A stretch of 39,665 nt of DNA, taken from Nocardia asiatica NBRC 100129 (lineage in GTDB: Bacteria; Actinomycetota; Actinomycetes; Mycobacteriales; Mycobacteriaceae). The stretch is from NCBI RefSeq assembly GCF_000308415.1, contig NZ_BAFS01000056.1, positions 1 through 39,665 of the forward strand. Direction: 5' to 3'. The position numbers were made by a program, and so were the translations under genes. The notes beneath the pieces were generated by a model. That model worked only from the letters and a program-made list of their open reading frames with translations. It ran no database searches and was not told the origin of the DNA. Below, in pieces: positions 7,720 through 15,265 of the stretch (its first letter is position 1; every line of letters starts with the position of its first letter).

Positions 7720-8127
7720 ACGGCGTACGAGGCGAGCGGAACACCCCGGAGCGCCGATCCGCATGACGCCCGTCACGGTGGCGCGGCCGCCCGATCCCAT
7801 GACCAGGTGCCGAACCTCGAGGTTGGTAACGAACTTCTCCGTACGGTCTTGCCGTGTTCACATGCGGAGACGACGATCACAGATCGACAAAGCAAAACGG
7901 GCAGACCGGGCAAAAACCCGGCTCGGCGGTGGACGAGGCCGCTCCGAGACGGCCGGATGGTATCCGGCCGATCGGCGCGACTCGTCCGGCGTGTGTGACC
8001 GGCATCTCAGCTAGGCTCACCGCGGGCCAGGTACAGTTGCGAGGATTTGGGCGAACTTACTCATCGGTAACATCGTCCGATCGTCTACCCGTTGCCTGAA
8101 GCTCGGTAAGAGAAGGAAGTCTGACAA
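7720..8127. other. 408-bp divergent intergenic region upstream of HIT operon and pntAA
   Basis: No convincing gene is present. It holds a perfect 12-bp palindrome AACCTCGAGGTT (7813-7824), a hairpin CCGGG-CAAAAA-CCCGG near 7900-7915, and a perfect 9-bp inverted repeat CGGCCGGAT-GGT-ATCCGGCCG (7950-7970). Because the flanking genes diverge, these are unlikely to be terminators and may be operators or leader structures. Several -10-like hexamers precede pntAA (TAGGCT 8012-8017, TACAGT 8032-8037), and a CRP-like site lies at 7994-8009. Confidence 0.6.
7994..8009. promoter_or_regulatory. CRP/GlxR-like site upstream of pntAA
   Basis: TGTGA-CCGGCA-TCTCA matches the actinobacterial CRP/GlxR consensus TGTGA-N6-TCACA with one mismatch. 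If TACAGT at 8032-8037 is the -10 box, the site would be centred about 42 bp upstream of the transcription start, a class II activator position. The promoter call is itself uncertain. Confidence 0.35.
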
Positions 8128-9369
8128 GTGGAGACAACGCAGAGCGTAGGCGATCCATCGCCACGCGGCGCGCGTGTCGGTGTCGTCCGCGAATCGAACG
8201 CGGGCGAGCGACGTGTCGCTTTGGTGCCGAAGATCATTCCCAGCCTGCTGAAGCAGGGCGTGGAGGTCGTCGTCGAGGCCGGCGCCGGGCAGGGCGCGCT
8301 GATTCCGGACGAAGCCTATGTGGAGGCGGGCGCGTCGATCGGCGATCCGTGGTCGGCGGACGTGGTGGTGAAGGTGGCCCCGCCCAGTGACGCCGAGGTG
8401 GGCAAGCTGTCGTCGGGGCAGACGCTGATCGGTTTCCTGGCGCCGCGCAACGCCGACAATCAGATCGCCGCGTTGAAGTCGGCGGGCGTGCGGGCGTTCG
8501 CGGTGGAGGCGATCCCGCGGATCTCGCGCGCGCAGGTGATGGACGCGTTGTCCTCGCAGGCGAACGTGGCGGGGTACAAGGCCGTGTTGCTGGCCGCCTC
8601 CGAATCCACCCGTTTCTTCCCGATGCTGACCACCGCCGCGGGCACGGTGAAGCCCGCGACCGTGCTGGTGCTGGGTGTGGGTGTCGCCGGCTTGCAAGCT
8701 TTGGCGACCGCCAAGCGTCTCGGCGGACGGACCACCGGTTACGACGTGCGGCCCGAGGTGGCCGACCAGGTGCGGTCGGTCGGCGCGCAGTGGCTGGATC
8801 TGGGCATCGACGCCGCCGGTGAGGGCGGATACGCCCGCGAGCTCACCGACGAGGAGAAGGCCGAGCAGCAGCAGGCTTTGGAGGACGCGATCAAGGGCTT
8901 CGACGTGGTCATCACGACCGCGCTGGTGCCGGGGCGTCCCGCGCCGCGTCTGGTGACCGCGGCGGCGGTGGAGGGCATGAAGCCCGGCAGCGTGATCGTG
9001 GACCTGGCGGGTGAGACCGGCGGCAACTGCGAGCTGACCGAACCCGGCGAGGTCGTGGTGAAACACGAGGTGACCATCGCCTCGCCGTTGAACCTGCCCG
9101 CCACCATGCCCGAGCACGCCTCGGAGCTGTACGCCAAGAACATCGCGGCGCTGCTGGAGCTGATGCTGGTGGACGGCAAGCTCGCCCCCGACTTCAGCGA
9201 CCAGGTGCTGGCGGATTCCTGCGTCACCCGTGACGCGGCCGAATCCGCCGAGGCAGCCGAGTCGACCGAATCGGCTGCGGCGACCGAATCCGCTGCGGCG
9301 ACCGAGTCCGCTGCGGCGGCTGAGTCCGCTGAGGTCAAGGACGCGACCGAGGCGAAGGTGGAGAACTGA
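8128..9369 (+). CDS. pntAA: NAD(P) transhydrogenase alpha subunit part 1 (PntAA)
   Basis: A 413-residue soluble NAD(H)-binding subunit (domain I) of proton-translocating transhydrogenase, related to alanine dehydrogenase. V-G-V-V-R-E-S-N-A-G-E-R-R-V-A-L-V-P opens it, and the NAD Rossmann motif V-L-G-V-G-V-A-G-L-Q-A follows at about residue 180. The complex couples hydride transfer from NADH to NADP+ to proton entry and supplies NADPH. Start GTG 8128 has GGAAG eight bases upstream. Residues from about 367 on are an unusual tail rich in Ala, Glu, Ser and Thr, encoded partly by three 18-bp repeats (9265-9318). The pntAB start overlaps the stop by one base, so the three pnt genes form an operon. 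Confidence 0.95.
   Translation: METTQSVGDPSPRGARVGVVRESNAGERRVALVPKIIPSLLKQGVEVVVEAGAGQGALIPDEAYVEAGASIGDPWSADVVVKVAPPSDAEVGKLSSGQTLIGFLAPRNADNQIAALKSAGVRAFAVEAIPRISRAQVMDALSSQANVAGYKAVLLAASESTRFFPMLTTAAGTVKPATVLVLGVGVAGLQALATAKRLGGRTTGYDVRPEVADQVRSVGAQWLDLGIDAAGEGGYARELTDEEKAEQQQALEDAIKGFDVVITTALVPGRPAPRLVTAAAVEGMKPGSVIVDLAGETGGNCELTEPGEVVVKHEVTIASPLNLPATMPEHASELYAKNIAALLELMLVDGKLAPDFSDQVLADSCVTRDAAESAEAAESTESAAATESAAATESAAAAESAEVKDATEAKVEN
9265..9318 (+). repeat. Three 18-bp tandem repeats in pntAA tail
   Basis: The unit ACCGAATCCGCTGCGGCG occurs three times in a row with single-base differences (9265-9282, 9283-9300, 9301-9318), encoding T-E-S-A-A-A each time. Degenerate relatives flank it. 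The unit length preserves the frame, so copy number could vary without breaking the gene. Confidence 0.85.
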
Positions 9370-9686
9370 TGTATACCGAACTGCTGGCGAACATCGCGAT
9401 CCTGGTGCTGTCCGGGTTCGTGGGTTTCGCCGTGATCTCCAAGGTCCCCAACACGCTGCACACGCCGCTGATGTCGGGCACCAACGCCATCCACGGCATC
9501 GTGGTGCTGGGTGCGCTGGTCACCCTGGGCAAGATGGAGGATCCGTCCATCGGCATCCAGATCATCCTGTTCGTGGCGCTGGTGTTCGGAACCTTGAACG
9601 TGGTCGGCGGTTTCGTGGTCACCGACCGCATGCTGGGCATGTTCAAGGGCAAGAAGCCGGTCGCGGCCGAGAAGGCGGGGAAGTAG
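9369..9686 (+). CDS. pntAB: NAD(P) transhydrogenase alpha subunit part 2 (PntAB)
   Basis: A 105-residue membrane subunit with three hydrophobic helices (roughly residues 4-22, 34-54 and 61-85). It carries the conserved F-V-G-F-A-V-I-S-K-V-P-N-T-L-H-T-P-L-M-S-G-T-N-A-I-H-G-I stretch that marks the alpha-2 part of split transhydrogenases. With PntB it forms the proton channel. ATG 9369 overlaps the pntAA TGA by one base, and pntB begins 4 bp after its stop. Confidence 0.95.
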   Translation: MYTELLANIAILVLSGFVGFAVISKVPNTLHTPLMSGTNAIHGIVVLGALVTLGKMEDPSIGIQIILFVALVFGTLNVVGGFVVTDRMLGMFKGKKPVAAEKAGK

Positions 9687-9690
9687 ACCC

Positions 9691-11109
9691 ATGGACAACC
9701 TCGTCAATATCCTCTACATCATCGCGTTCGCGCTGTTCATCTACGGTCTGATGGGCCTGACCGGGCCGAAGACCGCGGTGCGCGGCAACTGGATCGCCGC
9801 GATCGGCATGGGCATCGCGGTGGTCGCCACGTTGATCGCGGTGCGTGAGACGTCGAACTGGATCCTGATCGTCGCCGGGCTCGTCATCGGTGTCGTGCTC
9901 GGGGTGCCGCCCGCGCGGTATACGAAGATGACCGCGATGCCGCAGCTGGTGGCCGCGTTCAACGGTGTCGGTGGCGGCACGGTCGCGTTGATCGCGTGGG
10001 CGGAATTCCTGGACACCACCGGCTTCTCGGCGTTCAAGCACGGCGAGGAACCGACCGTGCACATCATCGTCGGGTCGTTGTTCGCCGCGATCATCGGTTC
10101 GGTGTCGTTCTGGGGCTCGCTGATCGCGTTCGGCAAGCTGCAGGAGATCCTGCCGGGCCGCCCGATCGGGGTCGGCAAGTTGCAGCAACCGTTGAATCTG
10201 CTGCTGCTGGTCGTCGCGGTCGTCGCGGCGGTGGTGATCGGCCTCGGCGCGGCCGACGGTGGCGCGCCGTGGTGGTGGATGGTGCTGTTGCTGCTGGCCG
10301 CCGGTGTGCTCGGGTTGATGGTGGTGCTGCCGATCGGCGGCGCGGACATGCCCGTGGTCATCTCGCTGCTCAACGCCCTGACCGGATTGTCGGCCGCGGC
10401 CGCGGGTCTGGCGTTGAACAACACCGCGATGATCGTGGCGGGCATGATCGTCGGCGCGTCCGGCACCATCCTGACCAACCTGATGGCCAAGGCGATGAAC
10501 CGGTCCATCCCGGCGATCGTCGCGGGTGGATTCGGCGGCGGCGGAACCGCGCCGGGCGCCGGTGGCGGCGAGGCGAAACAGGCCAAGGCCACCTCCGCCG
10601 CGGACGCCGCGATCCAGATGGCCTACGCCAACCAGGTCATCGTCGTCCCGGGCTACGGCATGGCCGTCGCGCAGGCGCAGCACGCGGTCAAGGAGATGGC
10701 CTCGCTGCTGGAGGCCAAGGGCGTGGAGGTCAAATACGCCATCCACCCGGTCGCCGGTCGCATGCCCGGCCACATGAACGTCCTCCTGGCCGAGGCCGAG
10801 GTCTCCTACGACGCGCTCAAGGAAATGGACGACATCAACGGCGAATTCAATCGCACCGACGTCGCCCTGGTGATCGGCGCCAACGACGTCACGAATCCCG
10901 CCGCCCGTGAGGACTCCTCCAGTCCGATCTACGGCATGCCGGTGCTCAACGTCGACCAGGCCAAGTCGGTGATCGTGCTCAAGCGCTCGATGAACTCCGG
11001 TTTCGCCGGTATCGACAACCCGCTGTTCTACGCCGACCACACCTCGATGCTGTTCGGCGACGCCAAGAAGTCCGTGGGAGCGGTCACCGAGGAACTGAAG
11101 GCGCTGTAG
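9691..11109 (+). CDS. pntB: NAD(P) transhydrogenase beta subunit (PntB)
   Basis: A 472-residue subunit of normal length. The N-terminal two thirds are a bundle of about nine membrane helices (domain II). The C-terminal soluble domain III binds NADP(H), beginning near A-N-Q-V-I-V-V-P-G-Y-G-M-A-V-A-Q-A-Q and containing H-P-V-A-G-R-M-P-G-H-M-N and V-A-L-V-I-G-A-N-D-V-T-N-P. A short Gly-rich linker (G-G-F-G-G-G-G-T) joins the two. It completes the three-gene transhydrogenase operon and is followed by a strong hairpin at 11129-11162. Confidence 0.95.
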   Translation: MDNLVNILYIIAFALFIYGLMGLTGPKTAVRGNWIAAIGMGIAVVATLIAVRETSNWILIVAGLVIGVVLGVPPARYTKMTAMPQLVAAFNGVGGGTVALIAWAEFLDTTGFSAFKHGEEPTVHIIVGSLFAAIIGSVSFWGSLIAFGKLQEILPGRPIGVGKLQQPLNLLLLVVAVVAAVVIGLGAADGGAPWWWMVLLLLAAGVLGLMVVLPIGGADMPVVISLLNALTGLSAAAAGLALNNTAMIVAGMIVGASGTILTNLMAKAMNRSIPAIVAGGFGGGGTAPGAGGGEAKQAKATSAADAAIQMAYANQVIVVPGYGMAVAQAQHAVKEMASLLEAKGVEVKYAIHPVAGRMPGHMNVLLAEAEVSYDALKEMDDINGEFNRTDVALVIGANDVTNPAAREDSSSPIYGMPVLNVDQAKSVIVLKRSMNSGFAGIDNPLFYADHTSMLFGDAKKSVGAVTEELKAL

Positions 11110-11128
11110 CCGAGAAGTTCCGCGCTCA

Positions 11129-11162
11129 GCGCCCCGCCACCGAGACCTGGGTGGCGGGGCGC
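11129..11162 (+). terminator. Terminator hairpin after pntB
   Basis: A perfect 13-bp stem, GCGCCCCGCCACC (11129-11141) with its complement at 11150-11162, around an 8-base loop, starting 19 bp after the pntB stop. There is no downstream U tract, which is usual for actinobacterial terminators. Confidence 0.8.
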
Positions 11163-11212
11163 CTGCGTAATTCGATGGACACGGCGGCCCGCGTCCCCGG
11201 ATCATTCTCGGA

Positions 11213-12361
11213 GTGTCCGCACGTCATGAGCCTCTTCGGTTGATCGGTTCCGGCGAGCCCTCGGCCGATCCCGCCGAGCGGCTGCCGTGGACCGTCACCG
11301 TCGATTCCACCTACTCGATCCGCGACGCGATCGATGCCCTCGCGCTCGGCCCGTTCCTGCGCGGCGATCATCCCTGCGCGCGCACAGCGCATCTGGAGCG
11401 GGTGCGGCCGGAGGCGCTGCTGCGCCCCGAACGCGGCCGCGTGGTGCGCACGGTGCGCGACAACGACAGCGGGGCCACGCTGGTGGTCGGTCCCGGCTGG
11501 TCGTTGCGGTCGGTTCGCTGGTCGGGTGGTTCGGCGATGGTCGAGGTCACCGCCGTCACCGACACGCTCGCGGACGAACTGCTCGCCGAGGCGATCCGCG
11601 ACGCGGCAGCGCCGCCGGAGGTGGGCGAGACCGTGGAAATGGGCTTCTGGCACATGCACAATCACGGCCCGCAGCGGCGCGCGCGCTCGATCTCGGCGCC
11701 GGAGTGGCCCGCGATCCGTGGCAACTACGCGGGCGGGGTCGCCGCCGCGATGGATCGTCTGATGTCGCTGACCGCCGACGACGTCCGTGGACGGCTGGTG
11801 CTGCTGCACGGGCCTCCCGGCACCGGGAAGACCACCGCGCTGCGCGCCCTGGCGCGGGCCTGGGGCGCCTGGTGCCAGTTCGACTGCGTGCTCGACCCCG
11901 AGGTGATGTTCGGCAAGCCCGGCTATCTGATGGAAGTGGCCGCGGGTGTCGACAACGCCGACGAGGGCGCGCCCCGCTGGCGGATGCTGGTCCTGGAAGA
12001 CTGCGACGAGCTCATTCGCGGAGAAGCGAAAGAGGCGGCCGGGCAGGGCCTTTCGCGGTTGCTGAACCTGACCGACGGCATCCTCGGCCAGGGCCGGGAC
12101 GTGCTCGTCGCCATCACCACCAATGAGGACCTGTCGCGGCTGCATCCGGCTGTCACACGGCCGGGCCGGTGCCTGGCGCGGATCGAGATCGGACGGCTGT
12201 CTCCCGAGGAGGCGGCGGCCTGGTCGGCGCGGGAGCAGCAGGGCGCGACCACCGCGTTCCCGGATGGAGCAACGTTGGCCGAGCTCGTCGCGGCGCGCGA
12301 CGGCGAGGCGCGAATCGATGCCGCCACGCCGGAGACGGTGAATCCGGGACTGTATCTGTAA
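11213..12361 (+). CDS. DUF5925-type AAA ATPase
   Basis: A 382-residue protein with a roughly 170-residue N-terminal region of the kind annotated DUF5925 and a C-terminal AAA ATPase domain. Walker A is G-P-P-G-T-G-K-T at residues 200-207, Walker B is V-L-E-D-C-D-E near 262, and I-T-T-N-E near 300 fits sensor 1. H-P-A-V-T-R-P-G-R-C-L-A is the Arg-finger/second-region signature seen in proteasome-ATPase-like and BCS1-like AAA proteins. The GTG at 11213 is the earliest start. It is monocistronic between two hairpins. The family is widespread in actinobacteria, but its client or partner is unknown, and nothing nearby suggests one. Confidence 0.8.
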   Translation: MSARHEPLRLIGSGEPSADPAERLPWTVTVDSTYSIRDAIDALALGPFLRGDHPCARTAHLERVRPEALLRPERGRVVRTVRDNDSGATLVVGPGWSLRSVRWSGGSAMVEVTAVTDTLADELLAEAIRDAAAPPEVGETVEMGFWHMHNHGPQRRARSISAPEWPAIRGNYAGGVAAAMDRLMSLTADDVRGRLVLLHGPPGTGKTTALRALARAWGAWCQFDCVLDPEVMFGKPGYLMEVAAGVDNADEGAPRWRMLVLEDCDELIRGEAKEAAGQGLSRLLNLTDGILGQGRDVLVAITTNEDLSRLHPAVTRPGRCLARIEIGRLSPEEAAAWSAREQQGATTAFPDGATLAELVAARDGEARIDAATPETVNPGLYL

Positions 12362-12377
12362 ACCGGGAAGCGGCGGC

Positions 12378-12400
12378 GCACGGCGCGATCTGCGCCGTGC
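12378..12400 (+). terminator. Terminator-like hairpin after the AAA gene
   Basis: A perfect 9-bp stem GCACGGCGC (12378-12386) and GCGCCGTGC (12392-12400) around a 5-base loop, 17 bp after the AAA stop codon. The remaining 200 bp to the next gene show nothing else clear except the GGAGGGG ribosome site before 12609. Confidence 0.7.
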
Positions 12401-12608
12401 CGTCGAAAGCGCGATACCAGTCCGCTCCCGGACGGGGTAGGCCGCGTCCGTGATCCGAAGCCGCTGCGCGGGTTGATCGATGCGACGGGAGCCGAGAGGG
12501 AACCGGGCGGTATCTCGCACGGCGGCGCTCACGGCGATCGGCTAGATTCCATGGGTTCGCCCGTCGCCCTGTGCGCACGGAACCACGCGAGACCCGGGGA
12601 GGGGATCC

Positions 12609-13415
12609 ATGACCACACCACCGAACAATCCGTATCCAGGTCAGCCCGGCGGGCAGCCGGGCTACCCGCAGCAGCCGCCTGCCGGTGCGCCGCAGGGGTT
12701 CTCCGGCCAGCCGGGCTACCCGCAGCAGCCGCCAGCCGGTGCGCCGCAGGGGTTCCCTGGCCAGCCAGGCTATCCCGGGCAGCCGCAGGAATACCCCCAG
12801 CCCGGGTACCCCGGCGCGCCTCAGCCGGGCTACCCGCCGCAGGGTGGCTTCCCGCCGCAACCGGGTTACCCCGGCGGCGGTTTCCCGCCGCCCCAGCAGA
12901 ATCGGAGCGGCGGTAGCGGAATCGGCAAGATCCTGGCCGTGCTCGGTGTCGTCGTGGTGCTCGTCTTGCTGGTCGTGGGCGCCCGCACCGTGTTCCGCTC
13001 GGACGGCGAGAAGATCGAGATCGGTCAGTGCGCGAAGTTGTCGGGCACCACCATCAAGGCCGAGTTCGCCACCAAGGAATGCACCGACCCGGAGGCCAAC
13101 TACGTGGTGGCGCAACGGCTGGACGGCGCGAACGCGGATTGCCCCACCAAGGATTACGCGAGCTACTACCAGACCGGCAGCAACGACTACACGCTGTGCC
13201 TGCGGTTGAACGTCAAGGAGGGCGACTGCATCGACGGCGGCTTCCTCGGCGCCAGCACCAAGGTGGCCTGTGGATCCGCGGCGGACTTCAAGATCGGCCG
13301 GATCGTGCGCGGCACCGCCGACAAATCCGCGTGCGGTGCGAAGGCGACCGAGAACGACACGATCGTCTACCCCAAACCCGACCCGATCACACTGTGCCTG
13401 GTGTCGCCGAAGTAA
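12609..13415 (+). CDS. Proline-rich membrane-anchored LppU-like protein
   Basis: A 268-residue protein in three parts. Residues 1-100 are a cytoplasmic Pro/Gly/Gln/Tyr-rich segment with an exact-type duplication of an 18-residue unit ([16 protein letters not shown], residues 16-33 and 34-51). A single membrane helix (about 108-125, [11 protein letters not shown]) follows. The external domain of about 140 residues has eight cysteines (in Q-C-A, E-C-T, D-C-P, L-C-L, D-C-I, A-C-G, A-C-G, L-C-L), suggesting four disulfides and matching the LppU/SCO3897 family of actinobacterial surface proteins. There is no lipobox, so it is a type II anchored protein rather than a lipoprotein. Function unknown. 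A strong GGAGGGG site supports the start. Confidence 0.78.
   Translation: MTTPPNNPYPGQPGGQPGYPQQPPAGAPQGFSGQPGYPQQPPAGAPQGFPGQPGYPGQPQEYPQPGYPGAPQPGYPPQGGFPPQPGYPGGGFPPPQQNRSGGSGIGKILAVLGVVVVLVLLVVGARTVFRSDGEKIEIGQCAKLSGTTIKAEFATKECTDPEANYVVAQRLDGANADCPTKDYASYYQTGSNDYTLCLRLNVKEGDCIDGGFLGASTKVACGSAADFKIGRIVRGTADKSACGAKATENDTIVYPKPDPITLCLVSPK
12654..12761 (+). repeat. 54-bp coding tandem duplication in the Pro-rich region
   Basis: Two adjacent 54-bp units (12654-12707, 12708-12761) encode near-identical 18-residue Q-P-G-Y-P repeats, differing at a few bases and at one residue (Ser versus Pro). Degenerate Q-P-G-Y-P copies continue to about 12880. Confidence 0.8.
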
Positions 13416-13429
13416 TGGTCGGTGGGCCG

Positions 13430-14854
13430 TCAGCCTGGAACGATGCGGGAACTCGGCGCGGCCACGACGTTCGCGTACCGGCAACACAGCAGTACGGCGA
13501 TCATCGGCACGATCATGGCTGTGGTCAGTGAGACCACGGCGGTGAGCCAGCCGATCACCGTGGGGCCCGCGAGCAGGCCGAGGTAGCCGATGCTGAACAC
13601 CCGGGACATGTCGGTCGCGGCCGTGCCGGAGCCCAGATTGCCCGCCGCGCTGAAGATCTGCGGTACGCCGCCGGCGAGTCCGAGCCCGGTCATGGCCCAG
13701 CCCAGCAGGGTCAGCGGAATCCATGGCGAGGCGACGATCACCGCCAGGCCGAGTGCGGCGATCAGCGAGCCGTAGCGCACCACCGCGACCCCGCCGAACG
13801 CGTGGCTGACCCGGTCGGTGGCGAAACGCCCGATCGTCATCGTGGTGGAGAAGGCGCCGAAGGCCAGCGCGGCGGTCGCGGCATCGGCGTCCAAATGTTC
13901 GCGCATCTGCAAGGTGCTCCAGTCCGCTGCCACGCCTTCGGCCAGGAGTATCGCGAAGGCGATCGCGGACAGTGCCAACACTTTTCGGTGGCGGTCGCGG
14001 ATGCCGAGGCGAATCGTGGCGAAGCCGCGCGCCGCCCGGTTGCGGTCGGGCGGCCGCGCGGTGGCCGCCGAGTCGTAACCCAGCGGCGGGGCGTCGCGCC
14101 GGAATAGCGCGGTCTCGTGCGGTGGCACGGCCGTCTCGTATCGGGGCCGTGACGCGTCCCGTTCGGGCGGAGCGGTTTCGTGCCGGGGCGGTGGCGTGTC
14201 GTGGCCCAACGGCGAAACGTCCAGTTCGGTCGCGTGTACGGAAGCGATTCCATGGGACGCCGTCGCCGCCCCGGGTGCTGCTTCGCGCAGCAGCCGCGGC
14301 ACCAGCGTGAGGGTCAGCGCGACACAGCCGACCGCGGCGGCGACCAGGGTCACCCGCACGTCCCAGCCCGCCCGCAGCGTGGCGGCTCCGAGCAGTGAGC
14401 CGAGCAGGCCGCCGCCGGAGAACAGCGCGTGGAACGCGGCCATGATCGGACGCCGGTAAGCCCGCTCCACGAGCACGGCCTGCGTGTTCATCGAAACGTC
14501 GAGTGCTCCGTTGCCGAGACCGAAGCAAGCCAGGGCGAGGGCCAAGGTGAACGGTCCGGTGGCGAGACCGGGGCCGATCACCGCGACCGACCCGAGGCAC
14601 GCCGCGGCGCCGACCAGCGTCCTGCTGCCGAACCGGTCGGCGAGCGGACCTGCCAGCCGCATCCCGACGATGCCCGCACCGGCCATCAGCAGGATGAACA
14701 TGCCCAGAGTCGATTTCGAGACCCCCGTGCGATCGGTGATGACGGGGATGTGCACCACCCACATGGCGAGGAGGAAGCCGTTCGTGGCGAAGACCGCGAA
14801 CACCGCGGCGCGCGCGACCCGGAGCGGACGATCGACCGTCGGGGGCTTCACCAT
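13430..14854 (-). CDS. MFS transporter with enlarged central loop
   Basis: A 474-residue major facilitator protein resembling the YbjJ type. Six helices lie in residues 1-190, with the loop 2-3 signature G-P-L-A-D-R-F-G-S-R near 69, and six in 290-465. The two halves are joined by a hydrophilic segment of about 95 residues (193-289), longer than typical for MFS, made of degenerate repeats such as R-H-E-T-A, R-Y-E-T-A, P-H-E-T-A and R-R-D-A-P. The segment is in frame with no stop, so the gene looks intact. It converges with the LppU-like gene, 14 bp apart. The substrate is unknown. Confidence 0.85.
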   Translation of the reverse strand: MVKPPTVDRPLRVARAAVFAVFATNGFLLAMWVVHIPVITDRTGVSKSTLGMFILLMAGAGIVGMRLAGPLADRFGSRTLVGAAACLGSVAVIGPGLATGPFTLALALACFGLGNGALDVSMNTQAVLVERAYRRPIMAAFHALFSGGGLLGSLLGAATLRAGWDVRVTLVAAAVGCVALTLTLVPRLLREAAPGAATASHGIASVHATELDVSPLGHDTPPPRHETAPPERDASRPRYETAVPPHETALFRRDAPPLGYDSAATARPPDRNRAARGFATIRLGIRDRHRKVLALSAIAFAILLAEGVAADWSTLQMREHLDADAATAALAFGAFSTTMTIGRFATDRVSHAFGGVAVVRYGSLIAALGLAVIVASPWIPLTLLGWAMTGLGLAGGVPQIFSAAGNLGSGTAATDMSRVFSIGYLGLLAGPTVIGWLTAVVSLTTAMIVPMIAVLLCCRYANVVAAPSSRIVPG

Positions 14855-15000
14855 GTCGACGGTACCGACGAACCGGCGGGTGCGGCCAGCCTCGCTCGCG
14901 GAATCGGTCCAGGGCGACGTCGACCTGGTCGTGCGACCGTGCGGGACGCTCGACGCTGCGCGTCTCGTCCGCGAGCGAGCCTGTTCACCATTTCAACGTC

Positions 15001-15185
15001 TCACGCCGCCGGGACATTCCAGATGCCGGTGACCGCCGTCTCCATGACGTAGTCGGCGAAGTCCTCCGGGTTGCGGCCCAGAACGGATGCCCGGCCGCCC
15101 GGAGCCGGTGCACGACGCGGCGTCCGGTCTTGCCGGCGCCGCCGGTCACGAGAATGAGGCGCTGGTCGGTGCTGATGTGTGTCAT
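15001..15185 (-). pseudogene. Internally deleted NAD(P)-binding (NmrA/SDR-like) gene remnant
   Basis: From ATG 15185 the reading gives R-L-I-L-V-T-G-G-A-G-K-T-G-R-R-V-V-H-R-L-R, the NAD(P)-binding start of an NmrA-type atypical SDR, up to A-A-G-H-P. At about 15082-15088 homology stops. In another frame it resumes as G-R-N-P-E-D-F-A-D-Y-V then T-A-V-T-G-I-W-N-V-P-A-A and a TGA at 15001-15003, which looks like the C-terminus of the same family. About 200 residues appear to be missing, and the join is out of frame. It diverges from the AraC-type regulator at 15266, an arrangement common for such reductases, so the regulator has probably lost its target. Confidence 0.75.
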
Positions 15186-15253
15186 GGGTTCAGTGCATCC
15201 GGCCGGGGCGAGACGGAACATGGTTCAGAGGCTCATGATCATGCGCCACCGTC

Positions 15254-15259
15254 TACAGT
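15254..15259 (+). promoter_or_regulatory. -10 box for leaderless AraC-type gene
   Basis: TACAGT fits TANNNT and ends 6 bases before the GTG start at 15266, the spacing expected if transcription begins at the start codon. Confidence 0.45.
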
Positions 15260-15265
15260 GGGAGG

